Source of the DNA: Turnera subulata
Taxonomy: Eukaryota > Streptophyta > Magnoliopsida > Malpighiales > Passifloraceae
Reading direction: 5' to 3'
Assembly (NCBI GenBank): GCA_028386065.3
Contig: JAKUCV010001784.1
Span: 62,001-126,000, forward strand
DNA: 64,000 nt
Part shown: positions 59,064 through 64,000 of the stretch, piece by piece
How the letters are laid out: every line of letters starts with the position of its first letter
Numbering within the stretch: position 1 is the first letter of the stretch
Position numbers and translations under genes: made by a program
The notes under the pieces: model-generated
The model's input: only the letters and a program-made list of their open reading frames with translations
The model's database searches: none
What the model was told of the DNA's origin: nothing

Positions 59064-61769
59064 GTACAGCTTGCCCCAACCAGTCTTGCGGGTCTAATTT
59101 CTCGGCGAGATCAGTGTCAACGACGCTTTTGCTCCATCACTTTGATAAGATGTAAGTGCTAATACCATCAAAATCAGATTTAAATTCTATTGGGATTTTT
59201 TGTTTTGAGATTTATGCTTTGATCAGTTGTCTTGGGTATTACTTTTTTTTTTGGGTTTTTTGTATGCTAATCAATCTGGACTCCGTTGATTGAAAATCCA
59301 AATTATAAAGTACAGATAGTTAGGATATCTATTTCCAGAGTAACTGTGAGCGAGAGCTAGGATATTGCGTTGCAGGGTGATAAAAAGTTTTGAAGTTGAT
59401 AGAGATTTGGTGAAATATTCGTATCTAGAAATTGTAATAGGCCTATACGCTTTTAAATTAAAAAAAGGAATAATAATGTTGAAAAAGCACATGTACATCA
59501 ACTCATGAAATATCATTCTTTGGAGTTTAAAAATTGGTGTATATATTGCCCCAAAAGTTACAACTTCCCAATAAATTTTACAGTTGAAGAACTTCTACAA
59601 GCTGCAACAATAGAACGATATTTTGCCGCTGGCACATCAATATCTCATGTTCTTCTTCCCTCCTAAAAGATAGACAAAGTAATAGTATAAATAAGTTAAA
59701 TAAGAAAGTGATGATATAAATAAGGGAGGTTAATAGAGATCCATAGTTCCACCATTATATGTTTATTTCCATGATCTACCCATTTTAGTAAAGATGGCAT
59801 ATTTATTAACTGTAGGTGAATCCTAAAGAGAAGGCTGCAAGGCACAAGGAGAGCTTGCAGTAAATGGTTTGTCTTCCTTTTCAATTCTCAATTGACATAG
59901 GAGAAATAAACATAGTCATATCAATGTGTTACATTGAGTTATTATATGAAAATTGCATTTAGTTGTAGTTAGTGTTCTTACTTTGCAAAAAAAAGAAAAA
60001 AATAGTTAGTGCTCTTATAATAGTAACAGAAATATAGAATGATTGTAATTTATTTTGCTATGAATAATGGTGCATGCTTTTCTTTTAAATTTCTCTAATA
60101 TTTAATTCTTTGTGGTAATTTTTTCTTTTCTTTGCTAAAAGAAAACAAGGAGCACTATAACCTCAAAATGGCTACCATGTAACAAAGAACCAAGTATATT
60201 AGGGAACCATTGAGGTTCCTTTTCCTGTGAATTAGGTTATCTAGATAATTGAATTGGAATAAATTTTTATTTTTTGTTCTCTTGAAATTCAAACAAAAGA
60301 AAGAAAATTTCCACTATGCTTGACAAATGGGAAATGCTTTATTCTTTTTCTTATCCTTTTTCCCTACACACGGGGTACGGTTTCTTTATGTATGGAAAAA
60401 AGACTAACAAAAATCAAATTCATCAAGGGAGTTCATCTGTTCTGATCAGGTGGGACTGTGCTTATTGTTGAATGTGCAGGATTTTATCGTTAAAGAAGCC
60501 AATGAAAAGTACAAAGTGGGATCGCAAGTAAGCTACCATCAACCTTCGATTTTTAAATTATAAGTTGAGCTTTTTTGAAATACCAATAGTGTATTTTTTT
60601 TAGTAAACAGGAGGTTACAGAAAGAGATAAAGTCCTACTAGGTACATTGCAAGTTGAATTTTTAAGTAGAAAGGCATTAATTTGTTGTCAATGACCTTGG
60701 GATTTTATATTTCTCCCATATCTGTTGTGCATTTCTTTTGGTTTTTTGGCTCACAGTTTTAGTTTTTGTTGTGCATTATCTTTCCTTGCAGATGCTGATT
60801 GAAATTTGCATAATGATTTGGTGCATGGATGGTATCTTGACTATGCTATTCAAAAACATTTAAAGATGTACCTGTTGTCATTAGCTTTGAGTTTCTACTT
60901 CTTTTTTAATTATGTTTTGCATTTCACTTTAGAGGTATTATTATGATATTATTGTGTGACTTGATTTCCTCTTCAACAGCCTACCATATGAAGATAGGAG
61001 TCTTTAGATTCACCAAATTGTTCCTTCACATGGTAAGAGAAATCTTTGATATCTCTTTTTGTTTCATTTTGGTTTCCACGTCTTTTTGTGGTGGTTGCCT
61101 TTTTTCTTTCTATTGGAATGGTTGATTGAATAGTATCAACCTATGATGGTGATTAAAACACTTAGCCAATGATGCATAAATTGGTATTTATCTTTTGATT
61201 GTCTATAGTTTTCTTGATGGCAATCGGTGGTGGATAGTTAATCATTTGGATGAGCAAAATACTATTCTATTACATTCCTTGAAAGAAGGTTTTGGATACA
61301 ATACGGTTCTTATTATGCTTATATGTAAGTGGAATATTTGAAGGTATATCCCCTTCCAATAGTTTTGGGTTTCTTACATTGTCAATGTAACAGTTGTTGT
61401 TGAGCAAAAAGAGCGAATTATGATTAATACATTGTAAATATAACAATTAGTGCCTATGGCCAGCATTATTGATATTTTTTTTATGTTAGTTATGGCTCAA
61501 TTATGGCTAGAAGTATGTAAAAATTATTTATGTTTTAATAATTTTTGAATCTCTATGATATGGATGTTTATAGTAGTAATTTTACAGTTCTTTGGGATAC
61601 AATTATTCTTTCTTTTTTTCTTTTTCCTAATAGTGTTTTTGAGTAGGAAATTAGAGCTTTACAAATGTGTTTTCCTATCGAATAGGACTTTCACACCATG
61701 AGTCATAAAAACTCTTCTGCTTTGATTGCAGCTAGCATATTCCTATTCGGTTTCAAGCCATCTTAACAT

Positions 61770-62175
61770 TCATTGTAAGGCTTGAGCTTGAAGCAAACCA
61801 AAGCAAACCTCCTTGGTACCACCACAACATCATGTTGTCTTTGGCTATCAATGCCTCGAACTGCTTAGCTAAGTTCACATCAATGCTTATGTGGCACATA
61901 AGGTATGAAAATCCATGCCTATGAATCACAATTCAAAGCTTTAAAGCTCTGATTCCTCTACTTATTGCAATTTGCCAATCTTTATCTTGACTATTGCATT
62001 TGATTCACTGATGGTGAGGAATCCTTTATTTGGCTTCATGTCCAAAGAATCTGCAACCTCCACACTGTCCAAATAATGCTTGAATTCAGGGCAAATGCAA
62101 GCACTTCCAACATAAGCCGCATCGATATGGTACTATAGGCTGGTGTTCTTGGCAAATTTTTGGCATTGATGCAGT
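61770..62175 (-). pseudogene. Captured aromatic amino-acid decarboxylase fragments
   Basis: Minus-strand reading of 62140-62005 gives [17 protein letters not shown] then [15 protein letters not shown] and KPNKGF. This is the cofactor-binding centre of PLP-dependent type II aromatic amino-acid (tyrosine/tryptophan) decarboxylases, with the lysine kept in a changed context. Positions 61906-61770 give DVNLAKQFEALIAKDN and, after a one-base shift, VVVVPRRFALVCFKLKP, a block near the C-terminus of the same family. About 100 residues between the two blocks are missing, and stops are present. The pieces sit just inside the Helitron 3' end. The fragment is non-functional as a decarboxylase. Confidence 0.8.
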
Positions 62176-62561
62176 ACTGTCATGCTATCTTGATATGCTT
62201 GATCAGAATATGTTATTTGGATAATTTTAGTTGCATTAAGATATTTAATTATTTTATGTTGGATTGAAATTTTATTGTAATTTTTTACCTGAAATTTTAT
62301 GTATTTAATGTTTGCAAAGTTATTAAACTATGATTTGAAATTTTATTATAATTTTTTACCTGAAATTTTATGTATTTAAAGTTTGCAAAGTTATTAAACT
62401 ATGATTTGATAATTTATGTTAAGTTTTATCCCGCAGCGAAGCGCGGGTAACTTACTAGTACATATCTACGATACAGAAGCAAAAGCATACCTTGAGGGAC
62501 CTGATCAACTATTTGGTAACTATATTGGAAACTCAGGGTCTTAAGGGATGGAAACCCACCC

Positions 62562-64000
62562 TTAACTATTAAGATTACGAGTGCAACCATTGCTCGTCAT
62601 TAGCTCAGACACCTCTCTAGCTTTATCCATTTCTCCAAGCAAACAATATCCATTCATCAGCGAACCGTAAGTAGCGATGTCGGGATGGATACCCAATTGA
62701 TCCATTATTTCCAGCAAAGCTTGAGCATCCAAAAACCTTCCTTCTTTGCAAAAAGCATCGAACAGGCAATTGAAAGTGACAACATTTGGTGAAAGTCCTG
62801 TACCAACCAAACCATCAAGAACTTCTATAGCTTCATCTATCTTTTTTATCTTACAGTATCCTTTAATGAGGATGTTGAAACTATGAAGATTAGGAGTGCA
62901 ACCATTGCTCGTCATCAGCTCAAACACTTCTCTAGCTTTATCCATTTCTCCGAGCGAACAATATCCATTCATCAGTGAACAGTAAGAAACGATGTCGGGA
63001 TGGATACCCAACTGATCCATTGTTTCCAGCAAAGCTTGAGCATCCAAAAACCTTCCTTCTTTGCAAAAAGCTTGAAAGTGACAACATTTGGTGAAAGTCC
63101 TGTACCAACCAAACCATCAAGAGCTTCTACAGCTTCATCTATCATTTTTATCTTACAGTATCCTTTGATGAGGATGTTGTAACTATGAAGATTAGGAGTG
63201 CAACCATTGCTTGTCATCAGCTCAAACACTTCTCTAGCTTTATCCATTTCTCCGAGCGAACAATATCCATTCATCAGTGAACAGTAAGTAACGATGTCGG
63301 GATGGATACCCAACTGATCCATTGTTTCCAGCAAAGCTTGAGCATCCAAAAACCTTCCTTCTTTGCAAAAAGCATCGAACAGGCAATTGAAAGTGACAAC
63401 ATTTGGTGAAAGTCCTGTACCAACCAAACCATCAAGAACTTCTATAGCTTCATCCATCTTTTTCATCTTACAGTATCCTTTGATGAGGATGTTGTAACTA
63501 TGAAGATTAGGAGTGCAACCAGTGCTCATCATCAGATCAAGCACTTCTCTAGCTTTATCCACTTGTCCAAGCGAACAATATCCATCCATTAGTGAACTGT
63601 AAGCGATGACATCAGGACAGATACCCAATTGATCCATTTTTTTCAGCAAAGCTTGAGCGTCTGACAACCTGCCGTCTTTGCAAAAAGCATCCACCAATAT
63701 ACTAAAGGTAACAACGCCTGGTGAAATTCCTGTACGAGACATACCATCAAAATCTTCCATAGCTTCATCAATCTTCTGCATCTTACAGTATCCGTTAATG
63801 AGGATGCTGTAACTGCGAAGATTAGGTGTACAACCATTATTCATCATCAGATCAAACACTGCTCTAGCTTTATCCATTTCTCTGAGCGAACAATATCCAT
63901 TCATTAATGAATTGTAAGTGACGGCATTGGGACGGATACCCAACTGATCCATTCTTTCGAGCAAAGCTGAAGCATTCAGAAACCTTCCTTCTTTGCAAAA
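62562..64000 (-). pseudogene. P-class PPR protein gene, 3'-truncated and frameshifted
   Basis: The frame is open into the window's right edge, so the 5' end is outside. It consists of 35-residue PPR motifs, for example ATYGSLMNGYCLLGEMDKAR and SYNILIKGYCKMKKMDEAIE. Blocks of three motifs (105 residues, 315 bp) are repeated with near identity at about 63509-63195, 63194-62893 (shorter through the deletion) and 62892-62578, and more loosely upstream. A 14-bp deletion near 63073 shifts the frame. The protein stops at 62562 exactly where RLP-F exon 4 sequence begins, so the tail was cut off by rearrangement. PPR proteins bind organelle RNA. The motif type resembles restorer-of-fertility-like PPRs. 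This copy is probably inactive. Confidence 0.85.

Larger units (their letters stand above)
58528..62458 (+). mobile_element. Non-autonomous Helitron (3.93 kb) with captured gene pieces
   Basis: Comparison with RLP-C (gatagaaaTACATATC) shows insertion between A and T with no target duplication. The 5' end is ttaCCTATATAATCTAAAA, a changed form of the usual plant Helitron start (TCTATATAAT...). The 3' end is CTAG at 62455-62458, preceded by a hairpin CCCGC-agcgaagc-GCGGG (62430-62447). No Rep/helicase was seen. The interior holds exon-like pieces, for example 60480-60526 (DFIVKEANEKYKVGSQ) flanked by CAG and GTAAG, and decarboxylase fragments near 61.8-62.2 kb. The call rests on the A/T insertion site, 3' hairpin and CTAG end. 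Confidence 0.85.
55609..62566 (-). pseudogene. RLP-F: rearranged LRR receptor-like pseudogene
   Basis: Exon 6 (58230-55609) has many stops and frameshifts. Exon 5 (58466-58319) has one extra base. Part of exon 4 (about 62566-62491) lies beyond a Helitron that fills the intron, and exons 1-3 are absent. Within exon 6 a block of about 420 bp is present twice: 57470-57050 and 57050-56630 both read from the ELLPSFGSS/LLLLFGSS LRR through [13 protein letters not shown] to SGSIPSC. The junction NLVTL-EELLPSFG joins two non-adjacent LRRs, as expected from unequal recombination. The island has lost its second half (YKDSILRAINLSHNN), so the Kx5Y motif and one LRR are deleted. Not functional. Confidence 0.88.

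Noticed and set aside
58528..62458. Autonomous Helitron
   Set aside because: No Rep or helicase motifs were seen in any frame, so it is called non-autonomous.

Overview
The window is plant nuclear DNA from a eudicot. It has intron-containing leucine-rich-repeat receptor-like protein (RLP) genes, a P-class pentatricopeptide-repeat (PPR) gene, Ty1/Copia and L1-type retroelements, MULE-, hAT- and Helitron-type DNA transposons, and AT-rich spacers. The species cannot be fixed from sequence alone. Nothing bacterial, organellar or rRNA-like was seen.

The backbone is a tandem array of RLP genes, all on the minus strand, each originally six exons with phase-1 introns: exon 1 signal peptide and LRR cap; exons 2-5 single-LRR blocks; exon 6 most LRRs, island domain, transmembrane helix and short tail. 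Six copies remain. RLP-A (11548-2460) and RLP-C (39013-35401) have uninterrupted spliced frames of 1041 and 1044 codons. RLP-B (34801-27436), RLP-D (43454-39664), RLP-E (47723-46595) and RLP-F (about 62566-55609) are broken. A kelch-like gene (54865-53723) sits downstream of one RLP. A 5' fragment of it lies at 1119-1520, and only its flanks remain near 45.25-45.57 kb, so the duplicating unit was probably RLP plus kelch gene.

Transposons shaped the array. 1-1.1 kb: Copia-type LTR remnant. 6.2-10.7 kb: L1-type LINE with intact ORF2 inside an RLP-A intron. 12.5-13.3 kb: MULE-type element. 15.1-16.2 kb: hAT-like element. 16.4-20.5 kb: decayed second LINE split by a 1.59 kb MULE-type element. 20.9-26.9 kb: decayed Copia-1. 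27.8-33.2 kb: Copia-2 in the last exon of RLP-B. 33.6-34.5 kb: small TRIM-like element. 44.6-45.1 kb: 462 bp TIR element. 47.7-52.6 kb: nearly intact Copia-3 that truncates RLP-E. 58.5-62.5 kb: Helitron inside an RLP-F intron, carrying pieces of an aromatic amino-acid decarboxylase gene. The right end holds a PPR gene fragment fused to the remnant of an RLP exon.

The most unusual signal is in the three related Copia elements. The 3' part of their LTRs, downstream of a TATA-like motif, holds a tandem array of about 74-bp units. Each unit has two copies of the 12-bp palindrome AACATCGATGTT, usually 8 nt apart. Each pair can form a 12-bp stem with an 8-nt loop or present two dyads two helical turns apart. 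The palindromes and spacing are kept while the sequence between them diverges, which suggests a function in the element's DNA or RNA leader.
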